Assembly: GCA_023663725.1 (NCBI GenBank)
Contig: JAMPGX010000002.1
Span: forward strand, 44,572-108,571
Reading direction: 5' to 3'
Length of the DNA: 64,000 nucleotides
Origin: a bacterium
GTDB lineage: Bacteria; Bacillota; Clostridia; Lachnospirales; Lachnospiraceae
Part shown: piece after piece, positions 43,226-51,177 of the stretch
Layout: every line of letters begins with the position of its first letter
How positions within the stretch are numbered: the first letter of the stretch is position 1
Notes under the pieces: generated by a model
The model's database searches: none
Told to the model about the DNA's origin: nothing
Seen by the model: the letters and a program-made list of their open reading frames with translations, nothing else
Position numbers and translations under genes: made by a program

Positions 43226-45598
43226 ATGACATGGCCTTTTGAAAATGATACCGGCGCTATTGTGAAAAAACTTGCAAAGCGCAGCCTGGCAAGCGAAAAG
43301 CGCCGGAACCTGATGGTGGTAATTGCCGTCGCTCTGGCGGCGTTCCTGGTTTGCTTGTCAGCGGTACTATCCGTTTCGATTGCACAGATTCAGCGTAATC
43401 AGGTGGCTGACACCTATGAGGCGGTCTTCACCGGCGTGGAGACGTCCGATGTGGAGGCGCTGAAAGACATGCCGGAGCTTGCCCGCGTGGGCGAATACTA
43501 TCTGCTGGGGCAGGAGCATTCGGGGCAGGGATACAACGCTTCTTATGTATACTGCGACAGCGACATGGTGTATATTGCCCGCAGCCAGATGGAGCTGGTA
43601 AAAGGAGAACTCCCGGCAAAGGCGAATGAAGTCGCTGTCAGCGAATATTTTCTCTCTGCTTACGGTTTGGGTGCCAAAATCGGCGAGACGGTCCGGTTGG
43701 ATACCGAGAGCTTTCATGGCGACTATACCGTGACCGGCATCCTGTCTAATGTCGGGGAAAAGGAAACGAATCTATGTGCCATTGCCGTTTCCAAAGCGGC
43801 CTTAACGCTGTGGGCCGGATTTGACCCTGCCGGATACCGTGCCTATGTGCATTTCAAAAATGACAGGCAGTTCGACCAGGAGACCATGGCTGCCCGCTGC
43901 CGGGAGATTGCCGCGCAGTTTGGCTCTGCGCATGTGGGGATGAACAGCAATTATTTTGCTTCTAATTCAAAGTCTATTGACTTTGTGACCATTTTCGGCA
44001 TAGCCGCCCTCGTGCTGGCCAGCGGATATGTGGTTATCCAGAGTATATTCCGTATCTCTGTGAACGACAAAATACAAAGCTATGGACAGCTCCGCACCAT
44101 CGGCGCAACATCCAGACAGCTCCGGCGCATCGTGAAAAAGGAGAGCGGTCGACTGGGCGGTATTGGAATCCTGCTGGGTATCCTGTTGGGTGCGGGCGGC
44201 GGTCTGCTCCTGTTTCCAAAAGGTTTTCATGGGGGTTATTATGGGGTAGCTGTACTTCTGACCGCGGTGGTCTGCTGGTTCATGGTATCCGTATCAGTTC
44301 ACAGACCGATCAAAATAGCCGCCAATATTTCACCGCTGGTGGCAATGCGTTTTTTGGCAGGGCAGGAAAAGACTCACAGCGGGAAGAAACACCGCAAACT
44401 AAGTCCTGTATCCATGGGATTTGCAAATTTTGGGCGCGACCGCAAGAAGTCAGTGAGTATTGCAGTATCTTTAAGTCTGGGCGGAATCCTTCTTCTGGTG
44501 GCGTCTTCCGTGGTTCTGACACGCTCGCCGGAGCAGGCTGCAAGATTGTTTTTCCCAGACGGAGATATAAAGATATATCTGTCCTCGGAGCAGCCGGAGG
44601 AAGAGATCATGGCTGCAGGCAATCCGTTGAATGAGGAACTGAGGCAGGAACTCCTTTCTGTGGAAGGGGTGACGGATGTGTTGGTTACCCGCCGGTCTCT
44701 GCACGGCAAATTTAGAACTTCCGAAAGCACTGAGGCCGGTATGTGCGACATGCTGACGGACTCAAACCGCATGGATGTAGAAGCTGCGCTGGTATCCGGC
44801 GTCATGCCGGCGGATGCCCACAGCATCCTTCTGAGTATGAGTTATCAGAAGCACCATGCCGATATGGATGTTGGGGCCACCATGGAGCTGATCCTGGGTC
44901 AGAAAACCGTGACAGTTACCGTATCCGGACTGTTCGATGCGTCGATGACGGCAAACGGACATGGTGCGCTTACCATGGATTCCGTGAGCCTATTTGCGCC
45001 GGAAGAGCTGTTTTGTGAACTCCATCCTGAAATCGAAAGCTTTGATTACTCCTGGAGCATTGTCAGTGACCCGAAGAAAGCAGAGTCTGTGGAAAGCAGC
45101 CTGCAGGAGCTGGTATCCGGCCGCAGCAATCTTGGAATGGATACCATTGCCACACATATTGAATATGAGAAAATGCAGAGCAACATTATTTTTGGAAGCC
45201 TTCAGGCTCTTTCCTGGCTGATCTTCCTGTTTGGCGTTGTCAACCTGATCAATACGACGCTTTCCAACCAGATGTCCCGAAAGCGGGAGAACAGTATTCT
45301 GCGCTCCGTTGGCCTTACCGGGAAGCAGTTGCTTTGGATGAGTGTCACCGAGGGGATGTGCTATGCGCTTTTTGCTGCGCTTACCGTCTTAATTCTTGGG
45401 CTGCCGCTTTCCATGGCAGTCTGTGCGGAAGTCAGTAAGAAATCCTTTGCCGGCGCAGTTGTCCCATACCAGTTCCCGTTCCTGCAAATGGGGCTGTTCC
45501 TCATTGTGCTGTTTTGCATGGAGGTGATTTTGTCTGTCTGGATGGTACGCAGGCAGAAAAAGCAATCCCTGGTAGAACAGATGCGGGCCCCAAGCTAA
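43226..45598 (+). CDS. FtsX-family ABC permease, paralogue 2
   Basis: A 790-residue permease with the same plan as its upstream neighbour and the same opening MTWPFENDTGA. FtsX signatures: GQLRTIGATSRQLRRI and NSILRSVGLTGKQLLWM. The rest has diverged. The DNA around the start, including the bases that encode the end of the ATPase in the first copy, repeats (40783-40834 compared with 43202-43255), showing a tandem duplication. The two may form a heterodimer with the single ATPase. Stop at 45598; an AAGGAG site precedes the start. Confidence 0.92.
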   Translation: MTWPFENDTGAIVKKLAKRSLASEKRRNLMVVIAVALAAFLVCLSAVLSVSIAQIQRNQVADTYEAVFTGVETSDVEALKDMPELARVGEYYLLGQEHSGQGYNASYVYCDSDMVYIARSQMELVKGELPAKANEVAVSEYFLSAYGLGAKIGETVRLDTESFHGDYTVTGILSNVGEKETNLCAIAVSKAALTLWAGFDPAGYRAYVHFKNDRQFDQETMAARCREIAAQFGSAHVGMNSNYFASNSKSIDFVTIFGIAALVLASGYVVIQSIFRISVNDKIQSYGQLRTIGATSRQLRRIVKKESGRLGGIGILLGILLGAGGGLLLFPKGFHGGYYGVAVLLTAVVCWFMVSVSVHRPIKIAANISPLVAMRFLAGQEKTHSGKKHRKLSPVSMGFANFGRDRKKSVSIAVSLSLGGILLLVASSVVLTRSPEQAARLFFPDGDIKIYLSSEQPEEEIMAAGNPLNEELRQELLSVEGVTDVLVTRRSLHGKFRTSESTEAGMCDMLTDSNRMDVEAALVSGVMPADAHSILLSMSYQKHHADMDVGATMELILGQKTVTVTVSGLFDASMTANGHGALTMDSVSLFAPEELFCELHPEIESFDYSWSIVSDPKKAESVESSLQELVSGRSNLGMDTIATHIEYEKMQSNIIFGSLQALSWLIFLFGVVNLINTTLSNQMSRKRENSILRSVGLTGKQLLWMSVTEGMCYALFAALTVLILGLPLSMAVCAEVSKKSFAGAVVPYQFPFLQMGLFLIVLFCMEVILSVWMVRRQKKQSLVEQMRAPS

Positions 45599-45924
45599 AG
45601 TTAGCTTTGTTATATTTAACTCGGTGAAATATCCTGGGTGATACGTGATAGATCAGATTGTATACAGCATTTTGCGGCAACAGATAAGCATTTCGCTGCA
45701 ATTAAATTGTTTTGATTTATTTAGCAGGCTATAATAAAATATCCGTCTGTGGCAACGGCAAAAATCATGTTCATAACCGTGCTCTTTCAGGTTCTGTAAA
45801 GATGAGCGAAGAGATTGCCAAACGGTGGCAGGAACTGGGAATCAGCGCTGGAACGGCTACCGATTGAAAAACAGGGGATGAAGATATAAACGGTGGGAAT
45901 TGATGTTGATGGAGGCAGCTGTCT
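45599..45924. other. Intergenic 326 bp with a small coding remnant
   Basis: AT-rich. One frame reads SVKMSEEIAKRWQELGISAGTATD (about 45795-45866) before a stop; it looks like a protein tail but no family was assigned. No clear terminator hairpin after the permease. The GGAGG site of the CPBP gene lies at the end. Confidence 0.35.
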
Positions 45925-46755
45925 ATGGGAAGAAACATAAAATGTAAACCGATCAGTTTGTGCATGATAATCTTCATGCTTTGTTTGTCTGTAAGGCTTG
46001 TAGAATATTTTTTGATTGAAACAGATCAAACGGCTATTGGAGAAAATGTGCTTCATAAAGCCGTTGGGATTATCTTATTGGCGCTGGCATTGAAAAAGAT
46101 AAATCTTACATGGCGTGATATTGGATTTCAAAGAGACGGTTTTGTAAGCGGTATTTTGAAGGGTTTGCTATTGGGAAGCGTGTGCTTTGCCATTTCATAC
46201 GGACTGGAATTAGGGATTTTAGCTCTGCAGGGCAATCCCGCACATTTGGAAATCTATATCAGCAGTTTTTCTTTAGTTGGCTCGCAGATGAAAAATACAG
46301 ATTTCGTTTTCTTTCTGTTATGCGTACTATTCAATATCGTCAATGTATGGATGGAGGAAGGCGTTTTCCGCGGTCTGTTCATTATAACGCTTTCCGAAAC
46401 AAAGCCATTTATAGCAGCGAATTTATTTGCAGCGTTTTTATTCGGAATCTGGCACATTGTAATGCCGATCAGAAGCTATGTGAATGGCGAAATGTCATTT
46501 GCGGCAATGTTTCTGATGGGTATCGGTTATATTATTCTTGCCGGAGTTATGGGAATCAAATGGGGGCTTCTTTACCGCATTACGGGAAATCTGTGGGCAG
46601 GGCTTGGCGACCATTTATTCAATAATACCATTGCTACAAATATGCTGCATGTCGTTTCGCAAAATGGCGCGGACGAATTACAAATTGTCCGGATCATGGC
46701 GGCACAGATCATTTCCTTTGCTTTTGTGTTGACAATTTATCATCACAAGAAATAG
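45925..46755 (+). CDS. CPBP family intramembrane glutamic endopeptidase
   Basis: A 276-residue membrane protein with about seven or eight helices and the Abi/CPBP motifs: EEGVFRGLF (motif 1, catalytic Glu pair and Arg) near residue 150, FGIWHIVMP (motif 2 His) near 180, and LWAGLGDHLFNNT (motif 3). Related proteins process prenylated or small peptides or give self-immunity to bacteriocins. GGAGG lies 10 bases before the ATG at 45925. Located between two exporter loci, which suits an immunity or peptide-processing job. Confidence 0.88.
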   Translation: MGRNIKCKPISLCMIIFMLCLSVRLVEYFLIETDQTAIGENVLHKAVGIILLALALKKINLTWRDIGFQRDGFVSGILKGLLLGSVCFAISYGLELGILALQGNPAHLEIYISSFSLVGSQMKNTDFVFFLLCVLFNIVNVWMEEGVFRGLFIITLSETKPFIAANLFAAFLFGIWHIVMPIRSYVNGEMSFAAMFLMGIGYIILAGVMGIKWGLLYRITGNLWAGLGDHLFNNTIATNMLHVVSQNGADELQIVRIMAAQIISFAFVLTIYHHKK

Positions 46756-46761
46756 AAGGGG

Positions 46762-46905
46762 AACGCGCACACATACTATATCAATTTTCGGGATTATCTG
46801 AATTGCCATCCTGATAAAGCAATGATATACGATGCCTGTAAGAAAAAACTGGCGTTACAATTTCCAGACGACCGAAGAAGCTATACGGAAGGCAGGAATG
46901 TATAG
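46762..46905 (+). pseudogene. C-terminal remnant of a GrpB/UPF0157-type protein
   Basis: The frame reads HTYYINFRDYLNCHPDKAM, ACKKKLALQFPDDRRSYTEG, then stop. FRDYLN.HP, LK..LA..FP.DR..YTEGK is the usual ending of GrpB (UPF0157) proteins. Nothing upstream encodes the rest, so this is a fragment. Confidence 0.55.
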
Positions 46906-46990
46906 AATGCCTGCTGAAAGAAGCATATATATGGAGACAGCGGCAGGATACATAGAGAACACAAAGAGACGATGAAGGAGGTAAAAAACA

Positions 46991-47167
46991 ATGCGTCATA
47001 TTTATATTCGGGGAAGTCTGGGATTGATCTGGCTGGTTGCAGCCATTGTATGCGGGGTATCCGGTAACTTCCCGATGATGGGGCTTTATCTGGTATTGGC
47101 AGGTGTATTCCTGTACTCCGCCTATGCGACATGGAAAAAAGAGAAGGACGGCAAAGGGGGAAGGTAA
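46991..47167 (+). CDS. Small membrane protein linked to an ABC exporter
   Basis: 58 residues: a short basic/aromatic start (MRHIYIRG), two hydrophobic stretches (LGLIWLVAAIVCGVSG and MMGLYLVLAGVFLYSAY), and a charged Lys-rich tail. GGAGG occurs 14 bases before the ATG. It ends one base before the ABC ATPase start, so it belongs to that operon. Possible accessory subunit or regulatory peptide of the exporter. Confidence 0.7.
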   Translation: MRHIYIRGSLGLIWLVAAIVCGVSGNFPMMGLYLVLAGVFLYSAYATWKKEKDGKGGR

Positions 47168-47168
47168 G

Positions 47169-47876
47169 ATGGGAGAAACGCTCCTGACGGTTCAAAACCT
47201 GAGTGCGTGGTACAGTGAAGAAAAAATGATACTTTCGGGTTTTTCTTTTTCGCTGGCGGAGCATGAAGTGGCAGGATTGATCGGGCTGAACGGAGCCGGG
47301 AAAACCACATTTCTGAAGGTGCTCTCCGGCCTGCTCCCTACTTTCCGTTCAGACGGTATCTGCTTTCGTGGCGCTCCTGTGGATTTTCGGAAGCAGGATT
47401 TTAAGCGATGCCGCTATACGGTGTTTGCCGAGGACAATTCTTTTTCGTATTTTACGTTCAGGGAATATCTGGCCTATGTATGCGCCGCCTATGGGAAGGG
47501 TGTGCCGGATGTGTCGGAGCTGGTACACGGTTTCCATTTTGAAGAGTATACAGATACCCTCTTACGGGAGCTGTCAACCGGAAACCGGAAAAAAGCATTT
47601 CTGATCACGGCTTTTGCCCTGAAACCCAGACTGCTTCTTCTGGACGAGCCGGTCAATGGGTTGGACTTCCAGAGTACGGAATATCTGTATCAGCTGATTT
47701 CGGGGTATAAGGAGCATGGAACTGTGCTGTTTTCCTCCCACATTCTGGAGAGCATCACGCTGACCTCTGACTGGGTATATGTCCTGGAGGACGGTAAGAT
47801 CCGGCAGACTTTTGAAGGGGGGCAGATCAATGCCGCGGATATCCGGAAGGCTCTGTATGATGAAAATGACAGGTAA
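47169..47876 (+). CDS. ABC transporter ATP-binding protein
   Basis: A 235-residue ATPase: Walker A GLNGAGKTT near residue 42, signature region LSTGNRKKAFLITAF, Walker B LLLLDEPVNGLD, switch LFSSHILESITL. The LSTG signature and ending fit exporter-type ABC-2 partners. ATG at 47169 after GGGGGAAGG. The permease gene begins inside its 3' end (20-bp overlap). Confidence 0.9.
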   Translation: MGETLLTVQNLSAWYSEEKMILSGFSFSLAEHEVAGLIGLNGAGKTTFLKVLSGLLPTFRSDGICFRGAPVDFRKQDFKRCRYTVFAEDNSFSYFTFREYLAYVCAAYGKGVPDVSELVHGFHFEEYTDTLLRELSTGNRKKAFLITAFALKPRLLLLDEPVNGLDFQSTEYLYQLISGYKEHGTVLFSSHILESITLTSDWVYVLEDGKIRQTFEGGQINAADIRKALYDENDR

Positions 47877-49077
47877 AGCCTTTGCAAAAAAACTGTTTGG
47901 GGCGAGATACGAACGGTTGCCCCGGACGCTCTTGCTTGATGTGATTATATTTTGGGGGCTGTATATTGCAGGCTTTCAGGTGCAGATTGCGGCCTCTGTG
48001 CGAATCCTGATGATCAGTGCCTTTACTGCAGGCGTGATGTGGCAGGCCCTTTCTTCTAAGGATAATGCTGTGGAACTCAGGGCTATGCTGATGCTGCCGC
48101 AGCAACCCCAAGAGTTTGTTTTCTCCTATGTGGCGGCGCTGGGAGCTTATACGGTCCTTACGAAAACAGGGCTGCTTTTGGCGGTTCTGCTGGCTGTTTC
48201 TGCATGGAAGCCCATAGAGATGATAGGGATGATTCTCTGTATGCTTCATGCGGTCCTTGTGGCTGCCGCAGCCTATTCCCTGAGAAAATACTGGTATGTG
48301 GGTGGGCTCTGGGCTGCTGCCATAGTGTCCGCCCTTCTGTTTTCAGGAAACGAGCCATGGTTTGGACTGTTGCTGCCTGCGAACATCCTGCTTGCTGTCC
48401 TGATTTTATGGAATGCGGAGGTCTATGCTTTTTATCGGTGGGAGGGTGAGAAAAGCCATGCCATCCGCCAGAGAAAAAGGGCTTCCCTATGGCGATATTT
48501 CTTCCGGTATCTGGGTTGCCATAAAAATTATCTGCTCAATACTGCTGTGATGTGGTGCGTAGCCCTTGTAATGCCGCATTTTTTAAGAGAAATAGCAGGG
48601 CTGTCCGTTGTCTCGGTGGGTTTTGCCATTTTATCCCTGAATACGCCCATCTGCATCCTGCTGTCCTGCGACCGTGATCTGGAGCAGGCGGTCCGTTTTC
48701 TGCCTGGGCAGAAACGGCGCTTTTGCATCCCATACTGCCTGTTTATTTTCCTGTGCAATATGGCCGCAGATGTGGTATTCCTCTTAAGCTGGCAGATTCA
48801 AAACGGTGGTGTCACGGTATGGATGATTGCAGGGACGGTTTTCTTTGCCCTGCAGAGCGCGGTGCTGTCTGTGTTGCTGGAATGGTTTTATCCCATTCGT
48901 GGCTGGAAGATTGAAAGCGACCTGTGGCACCATTCTCGGAAATATGTGGTTCCGGTAGTAATGCTGCTGTTTGCAGGAGCAGTCTGTGCATGGTCGGTAC
49001 TGCTGTATGTCCTGCTGGCTCTGCTGGCTGTGGAAATTATGATTTTGCTTTTTAGCTGTCGGAGGCATCGGGGGTGA
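47857..49077 (+). CDS. ABC transporter membrane protein
   Basis: A 406-residue protein with about ten to twelve hydrophobic segments (FWGLYIAGFQVQIA, YVAALGAYTVLTKTGLLLAV, PWFGLLLPANILLAVLILW, VVPVVMLLFAGAVCAWSVLL) and a basic loop around residues 200-220 (KSHAIRQRKRASLWRYFF). Partner of the ATPase with which it overlaps by 20 bases. The family could not be named; exported substrate unknown. GGAAGG precedes the ATG at 47857; nearby ATGs at 47860 and 47866 are alternatives. Confidence 0.8.
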   Translation: MMKMTGKAFAKKLFGARYERLPRTLLLDVIIFWGLYIAGFQVQIAASVRILMISAFTAGVMWQALSSKDNAVELRAMLMLPQQPQEFVFSYVAALGAYTVLTKTGLLLAVLLAVSAWKPIEMIGMILCMLHAVLVAAAAYSLRKYWYVGGLWAAAIVSALLFSGNEPWFGLLLPANILLAVLILWNAEVYAFYRWEGEKSHAIRQRKRASLWRYFFRYLGCHKNYLLNTAVMWCVALVMPHFLREIAGLSVVSVGFAILSLNTPICILLSCDRDLEQAVRFLPGQKRRFCIPYCLFIFLCNMAADVVFLLSWQIQNGGVTVWMIAGTVFFALQSAVLSVLLEWFYPIRGWKIESDLWHHSRKYVVPVVMLLFAGAVCAWSVLLYVLLALLAVEIMILLFSCRRHRG

Positions 49078-49311
49078 TGGATAAAAAATGAATGAAAAAG
49101 ATATTTGTGCAGGTCGAGGAGCGGAGACGATGATACGCTTGTCCTGACAGGCTAAGGATATGTGGCGGTGAGGCTGTAAGTTTTATGGTCTTTTTATGCA
49201 TTTTATAGTCGCTTGATGCACGCTGGGTTTGAATTATAGATATGCTTGCCGATGGATTTTATGAGATGGGATATTTTCAGAAAAACTGTAAATCTGGCAA
49301 GGAGAACAACA

Positions 49312-49695
49312 ATGTCTAAAATCACAGCAAATGACACAGGCTCTACATGGGGAGCGGCGTTCAGGAACAAGCCGATATTCTTAATGTCGGTAAGGGAGAC
49401 AGAGGCCTTTTTTGATGGGAAGCTGCGCAGAAACATGGAGCTGCGGGAGGATACCTGCACTCTTAGCAGCAACAACACTTACCGCAGGCAGCATACCACT
49501 TATGCGGTTTCCGACAGGGACAAGGGCAGTGCGTTTCTGGATATGGGATTTCTGATCAAGGATGAGACCAGCAGCCTGAAAGGGAATCTCAGCGATGATA
49601 AGGATGTGGATTTCTATAATTTTTCCATCCCGTTTTTGAGTACTCAGCGCAATTACTTTGGCGTCGAAGTCTACATCGATATGCCGGAGGGCTGA
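49312..49695 (+). CDS. Unknown protein with an apparently truncated PPC-like domain
   Basis: 127 residues with AAGGAGA 6 bases before the ATG and no signal peptide. The C-terminal part SSLKGNLSDDKDVDFYNFSI then FGVEVYIDMPEG resembles the first half of a bacterial pre-peptidase C-terminal (PPC) domain, which usually goes on to a YDL-type strand; here the frame stops. It may be a naturally short form or truncated by a nonsense mutation. Function unknown. Confidence 0.6.
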   Translation: MSKITANDTGSTWGAAFRNKPIFLMSVRETEAFFDGKLRRNMELREDTCTLSSNNTYRRQHTTYAVSDRDKGSAFLDMGFLIKDETSSLKGNLSDDKDVDFYNFSIPFLSTQRNYFGVEVYIDMPEG

Positions 49696-49782
49696 CTGGC
49701 GGTGGCTGCGCCTCCTGTTTGGCGACCCCTGGATTTGGAGCGGCAATAATCAATTGGATTAAGCAAAAAGGAGTATGTTTTT

Positions 49783-50484
49783 ATGAATATTAAAATAAAT
49801 CAGTATATAAATCAGGCATCATATACGGCGTCAACAGGCGAAAGAGCGTCAGAGCCTCATGCTGACCGCAAGATTAAGAGCGAAGTGAAGTCTGGCGCAA
49901 ACAGGGATACTGTGTCGATTTCTGTAGCGGGAAAACAGTTTTTCGCTGAAAAAATGGAATCAAGTACAGATATGGAACGGTTACACATCGTTTCTGATTT
50001 AGATGAGTTCAGAAACGCCGTAAGCTCTATGAATGAAAAACTGCCCGTCAGCTGGAAGGCAATGGTTGACCCGTATAATACGATTACAAATCTGGCTAAA
50101 GTGGAATCTCGCCTGAAGCAGTTGGCAGACCCGGCGGCTTCTCATAAAGACGAGGATATGGAGAAGGTCGCAGAGGCTTACGCAAAGGAAAAGATCGATG
50201 CATTGATAGAAAAGAAAAAAGCTATGATTGCTGACGGAACGGCAAAAACTGCAGCCGAGGAGTACGAAGAGTACAAAACGGCATACGATGCTTATCATTC
50301 GGAAAACGGTAGCAGTCAGATTGAAAAGATGACAGGAGATACAAAGAAAGCGTATGACATATACAAAAACATTATTGACGGAACGGATATATCAATAAAT
50401 GACGAGGAATTTCTTATTTTCCACAACTGTACAATGTACAGGGCAGCAAAGGCTGAATATATCCGAAAAACCGAAGAACTATAA
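49783..50484 (+). CDS. Cytosolic helical protein of unknown function (DUF6033-like group)
   Basis: A 233-residue protein without signal peptide. It begins MNIKINQYINQASYTAS, a flexible Tyr/Asn/Ser-rich start, then NRDTVSISVAGKQFFAEKM, then mostly helical sequence rich in Lys, Glu and Ala (AYAKEKIDALIEKKKAMIADG). Similar start and middle features occur in the protein at 63056 and loosely at 58906. The DTVSISxxGK string recalls flagellar or FlgM-like small proteins, but no function follows from this. AAAGGAG precedes the ATG. Confidence 0.65.
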   Translation: MNIKINQYINQASYTASTGERASEPHADRKIKSEVKSGANRDTVSISVAGKQFFAEKMESSTDMERLHIVSDLDEFRNAVSSMNEKLPVSWKAMVDPYNTITNLAKVESRLKQLADPAASHKDEDMEKVAEAYAKEKIDALIEKKKAMIADGTAKTAAEEYEEYKTAYDAYHSENGSSQIEKMTGDTKKAYDIYKNIIDGTDISINDEEFLIFHNCTMYRAAKAEYIRKTEEL

Positions 50485-50501
50485 GTTTTTTGGCATTAAA
50501 A

Positions 50502-50534
50502 AACAGTCGGGAGATGTTCCCACTGCCCGACTGT
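50502..50534. terminator. Bidirectional terminator
   Basis: AACAGTCGGG (50502-50511) pairs exactly with CCCGACTGTT (50525-50534). It lies between the plus-strand gene and the convergent XRE gene. Confidence 0.8.
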
Positions 50535-50543
50535 TCATATATG

Positions 50544-50747
50544 TTAGAAAAGGTTGTCATCTTCAAAGTGTTCCATAATACCTTCAACGTTACAATGTAG
50601 TATGTTGCAGAGCTTATCGATTGTGTTCGTTTCAATATTTTTATTTTGCCGTAGTCTATTAAGTTGGGGACGGTTTACGTTGTGGTATGTGTAGAGGTCA
50701 TACTGCGTCACTCCCTGTTTCTGCATAGTTTCCCCAAAGACGGTCAT
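50544..50747 (-). CDS. Small XRE-type helix-turn-helix regulator
   Basis: 67 residues, one HTH domain: GVTQYDLYTYHNVNRPQLNRL (helices 2 and 3) and TNTIDKLCNILHCNVEGIMEHF. It resembles minimal Cro/C1 regulators of chromosomal islands. The full-length ATG at 50747 has only a distant AGGACAGG site; a Met seven residues later with GGGGAA is an alternative. It directly neighbours the convergent RNA locus at 50819-51077. Confidence 0.75.
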   Translation of the reverse strand: MTVFGETMQKQGVTQYDLYTYHNVNRPQLNRLRQNKNIETNTIDKLCNILHCNVEGIMEHFEDDNLF

Positions 50748-50818
50748 ATTTTATCATTTTTTCCTGTCCTTTTTTAAATTCGTGCTTGTATTTATTTGAA
50801 CGTACAATTTATTTTTTC

Positions 50819-51077
50819 TTGTGATATTTGATTCTTTCTGATAAAATATTCATACGGGTACTGCCATAACGGTAGGCGGCTAGTCCTTCTGCGGAGGGCT
50901 GATAACCTGCTTCGGTCTCGGATACGCCATCGGAAGCAAGGATAATAAACCACAAAAATAGCCGCCCCAGTCTGACAAACTTTAGCGGCCATTTTTGCTA
51001 AAATAAATTCGGACTAGCCGTCTATCGGCAGTACCTTTATATAAATTTATTTTAGCAGATTTATGCGGAATTGTCAA
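50819..51077. ncRNA. Convergent small-RNA pair with shared bidirectional terminator (type I toxin-antitoxin-like)
   Basis: Two facing promoters frame a structured centre. Plus strand: TTGTGA (50819-50824), 17 bp, TAAAAT (50842-50847). Minus strand: TTGACA (51077-51072), 17 bp, TAAAAT (51054-51049). Both predicted RNAs open with GGTACTGCC...GGCTAGTCC (arms 50857-50886 and 51011-51035). They meet at a 12-bp stem AAAAATAGCCGC (50954-50965) / GCGGCCATTTTT (50985-50996), one G-T pair, which terminates both ways. Predicted RNAs are about 140 and 90 nt. The plus RNA has GGAGGG and a frame reading ITCFGLGYAIGSKDNKPQK that stops within the stem, but without a standard start codon. This is the layout of Fst/par-like loci. 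Confidence 0.65.
50954..50996. terminator. Bidirectional terminator of the RNA pair
   Basis: Stem AAAAATAGCCGC/GCGGCCATTTTT with a 19-base loop; A-run and T-run flanks make it work on both strands. Confidence 0.8.
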
Positions 51078-51177
51078 ACACTTCGGAGAGTTCCTCAAGG
51101 GATTTTAATGGCAAAAGCGCAATTTGAGCACGAATGAGCTTTTGACGGAATAAGTAAGAAGCAGCAAAGAGGTTGTA

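Noticed and set aside
29609..50484. Whole accessory stretch as one integrative element
   Set aside because: No integrase, relaxase, attachment repeats or conjugation genes were found; it looks like a mosaic of separate insertions.
50792..50992. 66-codon minus-strand frame over the RNA locus
   Set aside because: It runs through the bidirectional terminator and both structural arms; Arg-rich translation without a family. The minus RNA probably ends before most of it.
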